Assembly (NCBI RefSeq): GCF_025028335.1
Contig: NZ_JAFEUW010000001.1
Location: forward strand, 310,001-374,000
DNA: 64,000 nt
DNA from: Brachybacterium sillae
GTDB taxonomy: Bacteria > Actinomycetota > Actinomycetes > Actinomycetales > Dermabacteraceae
Direction of reading: 5' to 3'
Of this stretch, positions 9,065 through 18,177 are shown in pieces. The notes beneath the pieces are model-generated. The model was not told the origin of the DNA. It ran no database searches and worked only from the letters and a program-made list of their open reading frames with translations. Position numbers and translations under genes: made by a program. Position 1 is the stretch's first letter. Each line of letters begins with the position of its first letter.

Positions 9065-9823
9065 ATGTTCCAGGACGAGCGACGACGCGTGATCCTCGAC
9101 GAGCTCACGCAGACGCGCCGCGTGAGCGTGACCGACCTCGCCGCCCGCTTCGCCGTGGCCGGGGAGACGATCCGCCGGGATCTCGACGCCCTCGCCGCCG
9201 ACGGCGCCCTGACCCGCGTGCACGGTGGCGCCCTCGCCGTCGACTCCGGACCGGTCGAGACGGACCTGCCCACCCGCCGGACGGAACACGTCAGTGCGAA
9301 GCAGGCCATCGCCCGAGCCGCCCACGACCTGCTGCCCGCCCCCGGGGGCAGTGTCCTGGTCGATGCCGGGACCACCACCGCAGCTCTCGTCCCGGCCCTC
9401 GCGGAGCGCGGGCTCGTGCTGTTCACGCACTCCCCGGAGATCGCCCAGGACCTCGCGGCCGCCGGCGCCCAGGAGGTCCACGTGCTGCCCGGGCGTCTGC
9501 GTCCCACCACCCGCGCGGCCGTCGGCTCCGCCACCCTCGCCGCCCTCGGATCGCTGAGGGTCGACCTCGCCCTGGTCGGGGGGAACGGTGTGGACGGTGA
9601 GGGGTTCAGCACCCCCGATCCGGAGGAGGCCGCGGTGAAACGGGCCCTGCTGGCGCGGGCCGCTCTGGGGGCCGTCCTGGTCGACGCCTCGAAGATGCAC
9701 CGCCGCTCCCTCGTGACCTTCGCGGGCTGGACGGCCGTGGACGTGCTGGTCACCGACAACCCGCTCCCGGGCGACCTCGCCGAGGTCGCCGACCGCTCCG
9801 GCCTGGAGGTCCTGCTGCCGTGA
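9065..9823 (+). CDS. fruR: DeoR-family transcriptional regulator of the fructose operon
   Basis: A 252-residue repressor of the DeoR/GlpR family. The N-terminal helix-turn-helix includes VSVTDLAARFAVAGETIRRDLDALAADG, and the C-terminal sugar-phosphate sensing domain includes VLVDAGTTTAAL and the late VDASKMHRRSLV block. In related operons the effector is fructose-1-phosphate or fructose-1,6-bisphosphate. GAGAGG at 9050-9055 precedes both ATG 9065 and GTG 9062; ATG was preferred. It overlaps fruK by 4 bases (GTGA at 9820-9823), so repressor and enzymes are made together. The gene symbol is assigned from context, not from a proven binding site. Confidence 0.85.
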   Translation: MFQDERRRVILDELTQTRRVSVTDLAARFAVAGETIRRDLDALAADGALTRVHGGALAVDSGPVETDLPTRRTEHVSAKQAIARAAHDLLPAPGGSVLVDAGTTTAALVPALAERGLVLFTHSPEIAQDLAAAGAQEVHVLPGRLRPTTRAAVGSATLAALGSLRVDLALVGGNGVDGEGFSTPDPEEAAVKRALLARAALGAVLVDASKMHRRSLVTFAGWTAVDVLVTDNPLPGDLAEVADRSGLEVLLP

Positions 9824-10791
9824 TCCTCACCCTGACCGCCAATCCCTCCCTCGACCGCACCGTCACGCTCGGGTCGGCCCTCGTCCCCGGGCAGGTGCAC
9901 CGCATCAGCCAGGACGTCACCCAGCCCGGAGGCAAGGGGGTGAACGTCGCCCTGGGCGTGCATCGCGGGGGCGCGGAGGTGACCGCCCTGCTGCCTGCCT
10001 CCCCCGAGGATCCCCTCGTGGGCCTGCTCACCGAGGCCGAGCTGCCGTTCCGGCTGTCACCGCTCACGGGCCGGGTGCGCACCAACCTCACCGTCGTCGG
10101 GTCCGACGGGGTGACCACGAAGATCAACGAACCGGGCCCGCAGCTGGGTGGTGAGGAGGGCGCCGCGCTGGAGGACCTCGTCTCCGGTGCGCTGTCCGCG
10201 GGGGATCTGCTCATGCTGTCGGGTTCCCTCGCCCCGGGTCTGCCGCAGGACCTGTATGCGCGGCTGGTGCACCGGGCTCGGAGCGTCGGCGCGTGGGTCG
10301 GTATCGACACCTCCGACGCCGCTCTGGCCCGGGTGGTGGAGCAGCTCGGCACCACCGCCCCGGACATGCTCAAGCCCAATGCCCATGAGCTCGGCCAGAT
10401 CCTGGGCGTTGACGGTGATGCTCTGGAACGCAGCGCTGCCGCCGGGGATCTCGGACCCGTGCAGCGCGCCGCCACCCGCCTCCATGCACTCGGCGTGCGG
10501 GAGGTGCTGGTCACCCTCGGATCCGCCGGTGCCGTGCTGGTGACCGCTGAGGGTGCCTGGTGGGCGCGCACCGCCGACGTCCCCGTCCGTTCGACCGTCG
10601 GTGCCGGGGACTCCGCCACCGCCGGGTATCTGCTGGCGCGCTCCCGGGGGTCCGACCCCTCCGAGCGCCTGGCCCTCGCGACCTCGTACGGGGCTGCGGC
10701 CGTGACCCTGCAGGGCACGACCATCCCCGATCCCGACCAGGCCGCCGCGCATCCCGCGCAGGTGCAGCCGCTCCCGTCGTCGGCGTTCTGA
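9820..10791 (+). CDS. fruK: 1-phosphofructokinase
   Basis: Phosphorylates fructose-1-phosphate, delivered by the PTS, to fructose-1,6-bisphosphate. The 323-residue protein belongs to the PfkB/ribokinase family: the N-terminal NPSLDRTV and GGKGVNVA motifs bind the sugar phosphate, and the C-terminal STVGAGDSATAGYL motif holds the catalytic aspartate and anion hole. Translation starts at GTG 9820, overlapping the regulator's stop. fruA follows 63 bases later, so import and the next metabolic step are in one operon. A tagatose-6-phosphate or 6-phosphofructokinase role is less likely given the context. Confidence 0.93.
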   Translation: MILTLTANPSLDRTVTLGSALVPGQVHRISQDVTQPGGKGVNVALGVHRGGAEVTALLPASPEDPLVGLLTEAELPFRLSPLTGRVRTNLTVVGSDGVTTKINEPGPQLGGEEGAALEDLVSGALSAGDLLMLSGSLAPGLPQDLYARLVHRARSVGAWVGIDTSDAALARVVEQLGTTAPDMLKPNAHELGQILGVDGDALERSAAAGDLGPVQRAATRLHALGVREVLVTLGSAGAVLVTAEGAWWARTADVPVRSTVGAGDSATAGYLLARSRGSDPSERLALATSYGAAAVTLQGTTIPDPDQAAAHPAQVQPLPSSAF

Positions 10792-10854
10792 GCCGGCACC
10801 CCCGTTCAGCACCCCGCCCACCGGGCTCCGGCCCCGTCAGAAATGAGGACACCT

Positions 10855-13053
10855 ATGTCGGACCTTCTCACCCCCCAGCTCGTGGAGCTGGACGTCTCCC
10901 CCGGCAGCGACACGTCGGCGGTGATCGCTGCCATGGCCGCGCTGATCGGCGCCAGCGGGCGTGCCGATGCCGCCGGGCTGGAGCGCGCGATGCTCGACCG
11001 CGAGGCACAGATGCCGACCGGCATGCCCGGGGGTTTCGCGATCCCCCACTGCAAGGCGGACGCGGTGCGGGAGCCGTCGCTCGGCTTCCTGCGGCTGGCC
11101 GAGCCCGTGGATTTCGGCGGCCCGGACGGTCCCGCCGACATCATCATCGGGATCTGTGCACCCGACGGCGCCGCCTCCACCCATCTGGACCTGCTCGCAC
11201 GGCTCGCGCGGTCCCTGGTGCGCCCGGAGTTCCTGGCGGCTCTGCGCGGCGCCGCGTCCCGGGAGGAGGTCGCGCGGCTGGTGATGGAGGCTGTCGAGCC
11301 GGAGGGCGGTGCCTCCGGCTCCGTCGCCGCGTCCTCCGACGCCGCCCCTGCGGCCGCAGCTCCTGCAGCGGAGGCCGACCGGGCAGCGATCACCGCCCCC
11401 GCGCCGACGGGATCCGCACCCCGAGCGACCGAGGCGACACCCGCCCCCGACCGCACCGACACCACCGTGCCGACCGCGGACAGCAGCCGCACCATTCTGG
11501 CGATCACCTCCTGCCCCACGGGCATCGCCCATACCTACATGGCCGCGGAGGCCCTCGAGAACGCGGGCCGCGCCAAGGGTGTCACCGTCCTGGTGGAGCC
11601 GCAGGGCTCGGGTGGTTTCACCCCGTTCACGCCGGAGCAGATTCGTGAGGCCGATGCCCTGATCATCGCCGCCGACGTGAACATCACCGGGCGGGAGCGG
11701 TTCGCCGGCCTGCCGGTCGTCGAGTCGTCCGTGAAGCGGCCGATATCCGACGGCCCCACGCTGATCGACGAGGCCCTCGCCGCGATCGACGATCCGCGGG
11801 CCACCCGGGTGTCGGGGACGGCGGATGCGGCCGCGGCGACGTCGGCATCCGAGACCCGCCCGTCGTGGCCCCGGCGCATCCAGGCGGCCGTGATGACCGG
11901 GGTGAGCTACATGATCCCGTTCGTCGCGGCTGGTGGTCTGCTGATCGCCCTCGGATTCCTGCTCGGCGGCTACGACGTGGCGTTCGTCGCGAACCAGGTG
12001 GCGCTGGAGAACTCGCTGTGGCAGCTGCCGGGGCAGGTCGCCTATGACGCGAACGGGGTGGAGACGCTGACGGAGAAGTCCGGTCTGCCGCTGTACCTGG
12101 GGGCGGTGCTGGTCGCCCTCGGCGGCGCCGGCATGGGCTTCCTGGTCGCCGCCCTTTCTGGGTACATCGCCTTCGGTCTCGCCGGACGGCCGGGCATCGC
12201 CCCCGGCTTCATCGGCGGCGCCATCTCCGTGATGGTCGGCGCCGGGTTCATCGGTGGCCTGGTCACTGGTATCCTCGCCGGTCTGATCGCCGCGGCTCTC
12301 GCGGGGCTGAAGCCGCCGCGGTGGCTCGCGGGCCTCATGCCGGTGGTGATCATCCCGCTGGTCACCACGCTGGTGGTGGGCGCGGCGATGCTGATGGTGC
12401 TGGGTCGGCCCCTGGCGGCGCTGATGACCGGGCTGCAGGAGAGTCTGCAGGGCATGAGCGGATCCAGCGCGATCCTGCTGGGCGTGATCCTGGGCCTCAT
12501 GATGTGCTTCGACCTGGGCGGCCCGGTGAACAAGGCGGCGTACCTGTTCGCCACCGCCGGCCTGTCCCAGGGCACGGAGGCGTCATTCCAGATCATGGCC
12601 GCGGTGATGGCGGCGGGTATGGTGCCGCCGCTGGCGATGGCCCTCTCGACGGTGGTGCGCAAGCACCTGTACACCCCGGTGGAGCGGGAGAACGGCGCCA
12701 CCGCATGGCTGCTCGGCGCCGCGTTCATCTCCGAGGGTGCGATCCCCTTCGCCGCGGCGGACCCGCTGCGCGTGATCCCCTCGATGATGGCCGGTGGCGC
12801 CGTCACCGGTGCGCTGAGCATGGCGATGGGTGTCGGTTCCCAGGCCCCGCACGGCGGCATCTTCGTGGCTTTCGCGATCTCGCCGATCCTCGGGTACGTG
12901 GTGGCGATCGTGGTGGGCACCCTCGTCGCGGCGACGCTGGTGACGGTGCTCAAGGAGCTGCGGTTACATCGCCAGCAGGCGCAGCTGGCGACCGCGGGTG
13001 ATGGGGCGGCGGGCCAGGCCGCCCACAGCAGCGCGGGTGGCGCGACGGCCTGA
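10855..13053 (+). CDS. fruA: Fructose PTS permease EIIABC
   Basis: Imports and phosphorylates fructose at position 1 using the phosphoenolpyruvate phosphotransferase chain. The 732-residue fusion has EIIA at about 1-150 with phospho-His65 in AIPHCK, a low-complexity Ala/Pro/Ser/Thr linker at about 150-210, EIIB at about 212-315 with phospho-Cys220 in TSCPTGIAHTYMAA, and the membrane EIIC from about 340 to 710. The ATG at 10855 was chosen over ATG 10843 because GAGGA at 10845-10849 lies between them. No HPr domain is fused. A TTA leucine codon, rare in this genome, occurs in the cytoplasmic tail (12964-12966). Confidence 0.95.
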   Translation: MSDLLTPQLVELDVSPGSDTSAVIAAMAALIGASGRADAAGLERAMLDREAQMPTGMPGGFAIPHCKADAVREPSLGFLRLAEPVDFGGPDGPADIIIGICAPDGAASTHLDLLARLARSLVRPEFLAALRGAASREEVARLVMEAVEPEGGASGSVAASSDAAPAAAAPAAEADRAAITAPAPTGSAPRATEATPAPDRTDTTVPTADSSRTILAITSCPTGIAHTYMAAEALENAGRAKGVTVLVEPQGSGGFTPFTPEQIREADALIIAADVNITGRERFAGLPVVESSVKRPISDGPTLIDEALAAIDDPRATRVSGTADAAAATSASETRPSWPRRIQAAVMTGVSYMIPFVAAGGLLIALGFLLGGYDVAFVANQVALENSLWQLPGQVAYDANGVETLTEKSGLPLYLGAVLVALGGAGMGFLVAALSGYIAFGLAGRPGIAPGFIGGAISVMVGAGFIGGLVTGILAGLIAAALAGLKPPRWLAGLMPVVIIPLVTTLVVGAAMLMVLGRPLAALMTGLQESLQGMSGSSAILLGVILGLMMCFDLGGPVNKAAYLFATAGLSQGTEASFQIMAAVMAAGMVPPLAMALSTVVRKHLYTPVERENGATAWLLGAAFISEGAIPFAAADPLRVIPSMMAGGAVTGALSMAMGVGSQAPHGGIFVAFAISPILGYVVAIVVGTLVAATLVTVLKELRLHRQQAQLATAGDGAAGQAAHSSAGGATA

Positions 13054-13095
13054 TGCTCGGCCCGAGCACCTGACACGTTCGCCCGATCCTGTCGG

Positions 13096-13130
13096 CGCGG
13101 CGCGGACCCGATCCCCGGGTCCGCGCCGCG
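13096..13130 (+). terminator. Terminator of the fructose operon
   Basis: A 15-bp perfect GC-rich stem (13096-13110 with 13116-13130) and a 5-base loop lie 43 bases after the fruA stop, followed by ATCTCATC. The rest of the 326-base gap to dnaG holds only the CAU tRNA. Confidence 0.85.
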
Positions 13131-13196
13131 ATCTCATCGGTCGCCACCGGGGCGGAACAATCGATCCGCCGCGCTCCGTGAACCAGGATCGACCAG

Positions 13197-13270
13197 TAGC
13201 CCAGGCGGGGCTTGAACCCGCGACCAACGGATTATGAGTCCGGTGCTCTAACCGGCTGAGCTACTGGGCC
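13197..13270 (-). tRNA. tRNA with CAU anticodon (elongator Met or Ile2)
   Basis: A 74-nt cloverleaf on the minus strand with anticodon loop CTCATAA. The acceptor arms GGCCCAG and CTGGGCT pair with one G-U at the first position, and the discriminator is A. CCA is not encoded. The anticodon-stem/variable/T-arm stretch (ending TTGGTCGCGGGTTCAAGCC) looks more like the lysidine-modified tRNA-Ile2 of E. coli than its elongator tRNA-Met. The identity is left open because both share CAU. It is not an initiator tRNA, whose anticodon stem carries three G-C pairs. Confidence 0.9.
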
Positions 13271-13379
13271 ACGTCGGCCAGACGCCGACCGGGCGAGACT
13301 AGCACCCACCACCCCGCCTCAGGTCGCATCGGGCCGCCGACCACGAGCTCCACCGCCGCGCCCCACCCGGCCGGCCGTC

Positions 13380-15422
13380 TCAGGTCTCGTCGCGGCGCAG
13401 TGCCCGCCGCCGCACCTGCAGCTCCGCGAGCTGACCCATCAGACGCTGGTACGCCTCGGGGTCGGTACGGGCGTCGGTGCGCTGCAGACGCTGCTTCAGC
13501 ACGGAGTACTCGCGGGTCACCGCGAGTTCGGTGAGACGGGTCATGAGCGAGGCCCCGAGGCGCGCCAGCGCCGCCTCATCCCGCGCCGGCAGCGGCATGG
13601 TCGCGATCTCCACCACCAGCGGTCGCACCGTCTCCCCCGCGATCTCCAGCACCTCCTCGAGGTAGCGGGCGGGCGCGAGGGTTCCCTCGACGGCATCCAG
13701 CAGCGTGCCGGCAGCGAGCATCACGTCCCACACCCCCTGCAGAGCGGGCACGTGGAAGGAATCATCGGGCAGGGCCCCAACCACCTCCGCGTCGAGCATC
13801 TGCGGCGCCTGCAGCATCACCGCCAGGGACTGGACCTCCACCTGCCCGACGGGGTCGCGGGGGCTCACCACGTCCAGGAGCCGCGGTCCGCGAGCCAGGG
13901 GCTGCTCCTCGCCGGGCCTCTCGCCGCCCGCGCCACGCCCGCGGACAGCCTCTTCGCCGGTCGCCGCCGTCCCCTGGCCACCGTGATCTCCGGGTCCGCC
14001 TGGCGCACCCTCCTCCGGACGGTGCGCATGGCGCCCCACCTGGGTGGTGCTGCGGGCGGCGTCCTGCACAGCCCGGCGCACCGTCAGCTCGTCCATACCG
14101 AGCCACCCCGCCAGACGCCGCGCATACTCCGGGCGCATGGCGCGGTCACGGATCCCCGCCACCACAGGGGCCGCCATCCGCAGACCCGTCACCTGCCCCT
14201 CCACGGTCTCGAGGTCCACCTGGTCGAGCACCGAGCGGATCGCGAACTCGAACAGCGGGCGTCGGGTCTCGACCAGTTCCCGCACGGCCTCGTCTCCGCG
14301 GACGATGCGCAGCTCGCACGGGTCCATGCCGTGCGGTTCCACCGCGACGAAGGTCTGCGCCACGAACTTCTGGTCCTCCGCGAAGGCCCGCAGAGCGGCC
14401 TTCTGGCCGGCGGCGTCCCCGTCGAAGGTGAAGATGACCTCGCCGGACAGGCCCTTGCTCTCCGAGCCGAGCCGCAGGGCCGCGGTGGCGTTGGTGTCCC
14501 CCATCACCCGCCGCACGATCTGCACGTGCTCGCTGCCGAAGGCGGTGCCGCAGGTCGCCACGGCCTGCGGCACCCCGGCCAGGTGCGCAGCCATCACGTC
14601 GGTGTAACCCTCGACGACGACCACCCGGTGGGCGGCGGCGATCTGTTTGCGCGCCAGGTCCAGCCCGTACAGCACCTGCGACTTGCGATAGATCGGGGTC
14701 TCCGGGGTGTTGAGGTACTTCGGGCCCTGGTCGGACTCCAACAGACGCCGCGCCCCGAAGCCGATGGTCTTGCCGGTGATGTCGCGGATCGGCCAGACCA
14801 GGCGGCCACGGAACCGGTCGTAGACGCCGCGCTGCCCCTGCGAGACGAGCCCACTGGCCTGCAGCTCGGGTTCGGTGAAGCCGCGCCCGCGCAGGTGTTT
14901 CAGCAGGCCGTCCCAGCCTTCGGGCGCCCAGCCGACGCCGAACATCTCCGCGTCCGCTCGGCTGAATCCGCGCTCGGCGAGGAACCGGCGCCCCACCCCG
15001 GCCCCCTCGGTCATCAGCTGCTCGCGGAAGAACTCCTCCGCCACGGCGTGGGCGTCGAGCAGCCGCTGCCGGGTGCCGAAGTCGGTGCGCTCCCCCCGCT
15101 GGCCTCCGGGAGTCTCCTCGTAGTGCAGCTGCACGCCGTACCGGCCGGCGAGCATCTCCACCGCCTCGACGAAGCTGAGGTGGTCGATCTTCTGCACGAA
15201 GGAGATGACATCCCCGCCCTCACCGCAGCCGAAGCAGTGCCAGTGCCCCAGCTGCGGGCGGATGTGGAACGACGGAGTCTTCTCGTCGTGGAAGGGGCAC
15301 AGGCCCTTCATGGAGCCGATGCCGGCGCTGCGCAGGGTCACGTGCTCGCCGACGATCTCGTCGAGCCGGGCGCGTTCGCGCACCAGGTCGACGTCCTCCC
15401 GGCGGATGCGGCCCTGGTTCAC
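13380..15422 (-). CDS. dnaG: DNA primase
   Basis: Synthesises RNA primers for replication. The 680-residue protein has the N-terminal CHC2 zinc ribbon (Cys42, His45, Cys63, Cys66 in LCPFHDEKTPSF and HWHCFGCG), then the Toprim core with VVVEGYTDVMA (catalytic Glu) and DGDAAGQKAALRA, and a C-terminal helicase-interaction region of low similarity. A long Gly/Glu/Ala/Pro-rich linker containing HRPEEGAPGGPGDHGGQGTA joins the core to the C-terminal domain. The GTG start at 15422 overlaps the dgt stop by 4 bases. The dnaG-dgt-dusB order is common in Actinobacteria. Confidence 0.96.
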   Translation of the reverse strand: MNQGRIRREDVDLVRERARLDEIVGEHVTLRSAGIGSMKGLCPFHDEKTPSFHIRPQLGHWHCFGCGEGGDVISFVQKIDHLSFVEAVEMLAGRYGVQLHYEETPGGQRGERTDFGTRQRLLDAHAVAEEFFREQLMTEGAGVGRRFLAERGFSRADAEMFGVGWAPEGWDGLLKHLRGRGFTEPELQASGLVSQGQRGVYDRFRGRLVWPIRDITGKTIGFGARRLLESDQGPKYLNTPETPIYRKSQVLYGLDLARKQIAAAHRVVVVEGYTDVMAAHLAGVPQAVATCGTAFGSEHVQIVRRVMGDTNATAALRLGSESKGLSGEVIFTFDGDAAGQKAALRAFAEDQKFVAQTFVAVEPHGMDPCELRIVRGDEAVRELVETRRPLFEFAIRSVLDQVDLETVEGQVTGLRMAAPVVAGIRDRAMRPEYARRLAGWLGMDELTVRRAVQDAARSTTQVGRHAHRPEEGAPGGPGDHGGQGTAATGEEAVRGRGAGGERPGEEQPLARGPRLLDVVSPRDPVGQVEVQSLAVMLQAPQMLDAEVVGALPDDSFHVPALQGVWDVMLAAGTLLDAVEGTLAPARYLEEVLEIAGETVRPLVVEIATMPLPARDEAALARLGASLMTRLTELAVTREYSVLKQRLQRTDARTDPEAYQRLMGQLAELQVRRRALRRDET

Positions 15423-16774
15423 AGGTCCACCCCCAGTCCCGGCAGCGGCCGGTCGGCCGCGGTCATGTGGCTGTCCCCGGCCTCATACAGTTCCTCGTGC
15501 AGACGGCGGGCGCTGACATCGGTGAAGGACGCGATCTGGTCGATGACCACCCGGCGTCGGGCGTCATCGTCGGCGGCCTGCTCCCACAGCTCGCGGAACA
15601 GCGGTGTCAGATGCGAGGGACCGGTGCGCCACAGCGCCGCGTACAGGTCGCGGATGATCTGCTCCTGTTCGGCGTAGACCGGCTGCTGCGCCTCGGCGCT
15701 CATCACGTAGGCGGCGGCGAGGCCCTTCAGCACCGCGATCTCGAGACGGGTGGTCTCGGGCAGTAACACCTCGGCGCGATGTCGGCCGCCTTCGACGGCG
15801 CCGGGGCGCTCCCCGTGGGCCTCCCGGGTGGCATCGACCGCGGCGTGGGTGAACCGGCCGATGAGCTGGCTGGTCATGTCCTTCAACGCGGCGGAGGAGC
15901 GAAGATCCCCGGTGAAGGACAGCACCCACCATGGCTGGGCCTCGAGCCGCGACAACGCCTCGTCGAGTGCGGCCAGGTCGTCGTCGGGCGTGTACCAGTC
16001 CTGCACCACGTACAGGGCGGCATGCCGCTCCAGCGGATCGGACAGCCGGCCGAGGTCCAGGGTGCCGCCGGTGACGGCGTCCTCCACGTCGTGCACGGAG
16101 TAGGCGATGTCGTCGGCGAGGTCCATGACCTGCGCCTCGAGGCACTTGCGCAGCTCCGGTGCACCCTGCCGGGCCCAGTCGAAGATCGGTCGATCGTCGG
16201 CGTAGGCGCCGAACTTCGGACTGGCGGGGTTCGGCCCCTCCCCGCGCGCCCACGGGTATTTGATGCAGGCGTCGAGCACCGCACGGGTGAGGTTCAGCCC
16301 GTAGGGGCGGTCGACACCGACGATCTTCGGTTCCAGCCGGGTGAGCAGTCGCAGTGTCTGGGCATTGCCCTCGAAGCCCCCGAACCCGGTGGCGAGGTCG
16401 TTCAGCACCCGCTCCCCGTTGTGTCCGAAGGGCGGGTGACCGAGGTCGTGGGAGAGGCAGGCGGCGTCGACCACATCCGGGTCGCAGCCCAGTTCCGCTC
16501 CAATGTCCCGCCCCACCTGCGCCACCTCGAGGGAATGGGTCAGGCGGGTGCGGACGAAGTCGTTGGAGCCGGCGCCGAGCACCTGGGTCTTCGCGCCGAG
16601 GCGCCGCAGCGCACTGGAGTGCAGGATCCGGGCTCGATCCCGTTGGAACGGGGTGCGGGCCGCGGACTTCGGCGGTTCCGGCGCGTAGCGTTCGATATCC
16701 GCTTCGGTGTACGCCGCCGACAGGGCGATGGCACCTGTGGTGGACGGTGCAGGACCGGTGGTGGGGGTGCGCAT
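15419..16774 (-). CDS. dgt: Deoxyguanosinetriphosphate triphosphohydrolase-like protein
   Basis: HD-superfamily hydrolase that converts dGTP (or other dNTPs) to the nucleoside and triphosphate. The 451-residue protein shows the N-terminal Arg-rich RDRARILHSSALRRL motif and the metal site built by His80 in THSLEVAQ, His109-Asp110 in SHDLGHPPFGHNGE, and the later Asp in DLADDIAYSVHD. The ATG at 16774 lies one base after the dusB stop (TGA G ATG) with GGGAGG upstream, which excludes longer in-frame extensions. The downstream dnaG overlaps by 4 bases. Members of this actinobacterial group often act on several dNTPs, so the guanine preference is not certain. Confidence 0.93.
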   Translation of the reverse strand: MRTPTTGPAPSTTGAIALSAAYTEADIERYAPEPPKSAARTPFQRDRARILHSSALRRLGAKTQVLGAGSNDFVRTRLTHSLEVAQVGRDIGAELGCDPDVVDAACLSHDLGHPPFGHNGERVLNDLATGFGGFEGNAQTLRLLTRLEPKIVGVDRPYGLNLTRAVLDACIKYPWARGEGPNPASPKFGAYADDRPIFDWARQGAPELRKCLEAQVMDLADDIAYSVHDVEDAVTGGTLDLGRLSDPLERHAALYVVQDWYTPDDDLAALDEALSRLEAQPWWVLSFTGDLRSSAALKDMTSQLIGRFTHAAVDATREAHGERPGAVEGGRHRAEVLLPETTRLEIAVLKGLAAAYVMSAEAQQPVYAEQEQIIRDLYAALWRTGPSHLTPLFRELWEQAADDDARRRVVIDQIASFTDVSARRLHEELYEAGDSHMTAADRPLPGLGVDL

Positions 16775-16775
16775 C

Positions 16776-17987
16776 TCAGCCTCCCGAGGTGTCCAGCTCG
16801 GCTTCGTGCAGACGCTGCTGATGCTCCGCACTGAGCTCCCGGGACTCCATCCAGCCCTCCGGCACCACGGCCCGTTTCGGGGTCCCGGCACGTCCGCGCG
16901 GCCCCTCCACCGCCTCCCCCGGGTAGGGCGAGTCGAGGTCGAGCTCCGCGAGCTTCGTGTCCAGATCGGCGAGGGATTCCATGGTGGCCAGGCGGTGCCG
17001 CATGCGACCGCCGACCGGGTAGCCCTTGAAGTACCAGGCGACATGTTTGCGCAGGTCCCGCACGCCTCGGCCCTCGTCCTCGAAGAAGTCGACCAGCAGT
17101 TCGGCGTGGCGCCGCACGACGGCCGCCACCTCGCCGAGGCTCGGCTGCACACGATCGGGACGGCCGGCGAACCCGGCCGCGAGGTCGGCGAACAGCCACG
17201 GGCGGCCCTGGCATCCGCGGCCGACGACGACTCCGTCACATCCGGTCTGCTCGACCATCCGCAGGGCGTCCTCGGCAGACCAGATGTCTCCGTTGCCCAG
17301 CACGGGGATGCCGGTGATCAGCTGTTTCAGGTCGGCGATGGCCTCCCACTGGGCGTCCCCGCTGTAGTGCTGCACCACGGTGCGGCCGTGCAGGGCGATG
17401 GCCGCGGCCCCGACCTCCTGGGCGATCAGCCCGGCGTCGCGGTAGGTGAGGTGGTCCTCGTCGATGCCCATGCGGGTCTTCACCGTGACGGGCACGTCTC
17501 CGGCGGCCTCGACCGCGGCGCGGACGATCCGCGTGAACAGCTCGGTCTTCCATGGCAGCACGCCCCCGCCACCGCGCCGGGTGACCTTCGGAACGGGGCA
17601 GCCGAAGTTCAGGTCGATGTGGTCGGCCATGTCGCGTTCGAGGATCATCTCCACGGCGCGGCGGACGGTCGTCGGATCCACCCCGTACAGCTGGACCGAT
17701 CGCGGGGTCTCCCGTGGCGCCATCCGCAGCAGCCGCCACGATTCGCGGTGGCCCTCGACCAGGGCGCGGGTGGTGACCATCTCGGAGACGAAGAACCCGC
17801 CATCATCGTCGCTGTGGAGCGCGCCGAACTCCCGGCAGAGCAGTCGGAACGCCGTGTTGGTGATGCCCGCCATCGGTGCCAGCACCACGGGGGTGTCGAC
17901 GGTGTGCGGTCCGATGGTGAGCGACCGCCGGGCAGGGGCCGGTCGGTCGGCGTCGGTCCGGGGGGCGGGGGCGGGCAGCGCGGTCAT
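16776..17987 (-). CDS. dusB: tRNA-dihydrouridine synthase
   Basis: FMN-dependent enzyme reducing uridine to dihydrouridine in tRNA D-loops. The 403-residue protein has the TIM-barrel opening PVVLAPMAGITNTAFR, the proton-donor Cys130 in NFGCPVPKV, the phosphate-binding GNGDIWSAEDA region and the GRGCQGRPW motif, followed by the C-terminal helical tRNA-binding domain. The start was set at ATG 17987; the frame is open further upstream but that stretch has non-coding composition. It is the first gene of the dusB-dgt-dnaG run. A GACAAT hexamer lies 9 bases before the ATG, so the leader may be very short. Confidence 0.93.
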   Translation of the reverse strand: MTALPAPAPRTDADRPAPARRSLTIGPHTVDTPVVLAPMAGITNTAFRLLCREFGALHSDDDGGFFVSEMVTTRALVEGHRESWRLLRMAPRETPRSVQLYGVDPTTVRRAVEMILERDMADHIDLNFGCPVPKVTRRGGGGVLPWKTELFTRIVRAAVEAAGDVPVTVKTRMGIDEDHLTYRDAGLIAQEVGAAAIALHGRTVVQHYSGDAQWEAIADLKQLITGIPVLGNGDIWSAEDALRMVEQTGCDGVVVGRGCQGRPWLFADLAAGFAGRPDRVQPSLGEVAAVVRRHAELLVDFFEDEGRGVRDLRKHVAWYFKGYPVGGRMRHRLATMESLADLDTKLAELDLDSPYPGEAVEGPRGRAGTPKRAVVPEGWMESRELSAEHQQRLHEAELDTSGG

Positions 17988-18033
17988 CGTCCGCCGATTG
18001 TCCCAGGTTCCGCGGCCCGGCGGCACCGGGTGT

Positions 18034-18085
18034 GGACCACCTCGCAGGTTCTGCGGGTCGGCGGCGGCTGCGGACCACCTCGCAG
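18034..18085. repeat. 14-bp direct repeat in the divergent dusB / oxidoreductase region
   Basis: GGACCACCTCGCAG occurs at 18034-18047 and again at 18072-18085, a 38-base offset. Both copies lie in the 190-base intergenic region between divergently transcribed genes, where operator sites would be expected. No binding protein is identified. Confidence 0.5.
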
Positions 18086-18177
18086 TCCCGGCCCGGTCCT
18101 GGCAGAGTGGGACGTGACGGCCGCGCGCCCGGGAGCCTCCGGCCGACACCGACCCTGTCAGCCCGCGAGGAGGAGCC

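Noticed and set aside
13752-15677. Plus-strand frame of about 640 codons opposite dnaG and dgt
   Set aside because: An antisense artefact of GC-rich codon bias. dnaG motifs are complete on the minus strand.
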